A DNA stretch of 64,000 bases. Origin: Flavobacterium cellulosilyticum. GTDB taxonomy: Bacteria > Bacteroidota > Bacteroidia > Flavobacteriales > Flavobacteriaceae. The translations under genes were made by a program, and so were the position numbers. The stretch is from NCBI RefSeq assembly GCF_004349355.1, contig NZ_SMFK01000002.1:372001-436000 (forward strand), given 5' to 3'. The notes under the pieces were generated by a model, which searched no databases, was not told the origin of the DNA, and saw only the letters and a list, made by a program, of their open reading frames with translations. How positions within the stretch are numbered: the first letter of the stretch is position 1; each line of letters starts with the position of its first letter. Positions 62,602 through 64,000 of this stretch are shown in pieces.

Positions 62602-64000
62602 ATGGTCATGGAAAACTGCTTCCATTGTGGGTTGGATTCTATCAAGGAAGATCAAATTGATTTTGATGGAAAAACATTCTGTTGTAACGGATGCAAAACC
62701 GTATATGAAATTTTCAGTCGTAATGATATGACTTGTTATTATGATTTTGAGAAATCACCTGGTGCAACTCCTCTTGATATTAGCGGGAAATACGATTTTT
62801 TAGATAACGAAAGTATTGTTGCTAAGCTTTTGGAATTTAAAGAAGAAAATGCGGCTATTATTTCATTGAGTATTCCACATATTCATTGTAGTTCCTGTAT
62901 TTGGATTCTTGAAAACTTGCAACGGCTACAAAAAGGAATTAGCACTTCTCAGGTTAATTTTCCTCAAAAACAAGTCCGAATTACTTATAATCCTGAAACA
63001 GTTTCACTCAAAACGATTGTTGTTTTATTAAGTTCGATCGGTTATGAACCTTATATCAGTTTAGAGAATTATGAAACGGGTAAAAACAATGTTGATAGAA
63101 GTTTGACGTATAAATTAGGATTGGCTTTCTTTTGTTTTGGGAATATTATGTTGCTTTCGTTCCCTGAATATTTTGACATGAACGAATATTGGTTGGATAG
63201 TTATAAACCTTTTTTTAGATGGCTTATTTTTGCTTTGTCCTTGCCTGCTTTTATATATTCGGCAAGTGGTTATTATATTTCAGCTTATAAAAGTATAAAG
63301 TCGGGCATTTTGAATATTGATATTCCAATTGCTTTGGGAATCATTATATTCTTTGTTAGAAGCACTTTTGATATTGTTATGGATTATGGTTCGGGTTTTT
63401 TTGATAGTCTCACGGGACTGATTTTTTTTATGCTTTTGGGCAAAATGTTCCAAATTAAAACGTATAGTTTCCTGAGTTTCGAAAGAGATTTTAAATCCTA
63501 TTTTCCGATTGCTATTACCCGAATTAACAATGACTTGTCTGAAGAAAGTATTCCAATTTATGAAATTCAAAAAGGAGATAGGATAGCAGTTAGAAACCAA
63601 GAACTGATTCCAGTTGATGGTATTTTAATAAGTGATAAAGCCGAAATTGATTATAGTTTTGTAACAGGTGAAGCAATTCCAGTAATCAAAAAATCAGGTG
63701 ATAAAGTTTTCGCAGGAGGAAAACAAATAGGAAAACTTATCGAAATGGAAGTACTGCACTCGGTTTCTCAAAGTTATTTAACGCAACTGTGGAGTAACGC
63801 TATTTTTCAGAAAAAAGTTGAAGAAAAATTTAAATCGATTACGGACACCATTAGTCGTTATTTTACGCCAGTACTATTGTTAATCGCTTTTGTGAGTCTT
63901 GGTTATTGGATTTTTATTGATGCAACTGTTGCTTTTAATGTTTTTACAGCTGTTTTAATTGTGGCTTGTCCTTGTGCACTAGCGCTTACGGCTCCTTTTA
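62602..64000 (+). CDS. Heavy-metal (copper) P1B-type ATPase, CcoI/FixI-like, N-terminal part
   Basis: The ATG at 62602 opens a frame that runs off the window after ~466 residues. The N-terminus has a Cys-rich metal-binding region (CFHCG, then FCCNGCKTVYE) and an HMA-like domain (IPHIHCSSCIWILENLQRL). Membrane helices begin at about 175; the actuator motif is VTGEAIPV (about 355, TGE) and the ion-binding CPC is in IVACPCALALT near the window end. The FCCxGC ferredoxin-like start and the Crp/Fnr neighbour are typical of CcoI, which supplies copper for cbb3-type cytochrome oxidase. The phosphorylation (DKTG) and ATP-binding domains lie beyond the window. Confidence 0.93.
   Translation, partial: MVMENCFHCGLDSIKEDQIDFDGKTFCCNGCKTVYEIFSRNDMTCYYDFEKSPGATPLDISGKYDFLDNESIVAKLLEFKEENAAIISLSIPHIHCSSCIWILENLQRLQKGISTSQVNFPQKQVRITYNPETVSLKTIVVLLSSIGYEPYISLENYETGKNNVDRSLTYKLGLAFFCFGNIMLLSFPEYFDMNEYWLDSYKPFFRWLIFALSLPAFIYSASGYYISAYKSIKSGILNIDIPIALGIIIFFVRSTFDIVMDYGSGFFDSLTGLIFFMLLGKMFQIKTYSFLSFERDFKSYFPIAITRINNDLSEESIPIYEIQKGDRIAVRNQELIPVDGILISDKAEIDYSFVTGEAIPVIKKSGDKVFAGGKQIGKLIEMEVLHSVSQSYLTQLWSNAIFQKKVEEKFKSITDTISRYFTPVLLLIAFVSLGYWIFIDATVAFNVFTAVLIVACPCALALTAPF

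Overview
The window looks like a chromosomal segment of a Flavobacterium-like member of the Bacteroidota. It is AT-rich, ribosome binding sites are weak, and several genes are preceded by the Bacteroidota promoter core TAnnTTTG. It carries TonB-dependent receptors with carboxypeptidase-like N-domains, type IX secretion (type B) sorting domains, DUF4249, DUF2141, 2TM and DUF5606 proteins. No rRNA, tRNA or CRISPR was seen.

Layout: 1-10.3 kb holds partial uvrB, small proteins, a four-unit tandem inverted-repeat array, rlmF, thiamine pyrophosphokinase, a Flavo-1-like RNA, a DUF4249/TonB receptor pair and a PAS histidine kinase/receiver pair. 10.4-19.8 kb holds typA and two tandem type IX-secreted surface proteins. 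19.9-25.9 kb holds an uncharacterised 351-aa protein, a nucleoid-associated protein, small conserved proteins, a second Flavo-1-like RNA, an HPP protein and a CLC channel. 26-34 kb is the accessory part: a decayed REP-associated (IS200-like) transposase between long inverted repeats, two 237-bp MITE/REPIN copies flanking a DUF2971 gene, a GC-rich palindromic segment, small orphan genes, a third Flavo-1-like RNA overlapping a perfect 21-bp hairpin, and an unusual DUF134 / NifX-like / PLP-enzyme gene set.

34-44 kb holds a TonB receptor with DUF2141 and TPR-like genes, a LytS-type kinase fused to a 2TM domain, two free 2TM proteins and a LytTR regulator, then thioredoxin-like proteins, a CDP-alcohol phosphatidyltransferase and heme A synthase. 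44-47 kb holds a toxin-antitoxin pair with a frameshifted toxin, cca, a GxxExxY protein and the threonylcarbamoyl-AMP synthase. 47.6-55.1 kb is a cell-surface glycan/LPS-core cluster: three GT2 enzymes, two tandem GT9 heptosyltransferase-like genes (one frameshifted), a DUF5672 protein, a Kdo/InaA-type kinase and a polysaccharide deacetylase. 55-64 kb holds dapD, a second RelE/ParE pair, ruvX, a FUSC-type membrane protein, def, DUF5606, mazG with a triplicated 3' end, a Crp/Fnr regulator and a divergent CcoI-like copper P-type ATPase that runs off the window.

Main points for a second look: three copies of one structured RNA element, one with a possible alternative hairpin; several families of inverted-repeat elements; two genes broken by one-base changes in homopolymers (ParE toxin and GT9), which could be phase variation or sequencing error; the DUF134/NifX/PLP-enzyme locus; and a Crp/Fnr-like palindrome placed at a class II position before the CcoI-like gene.
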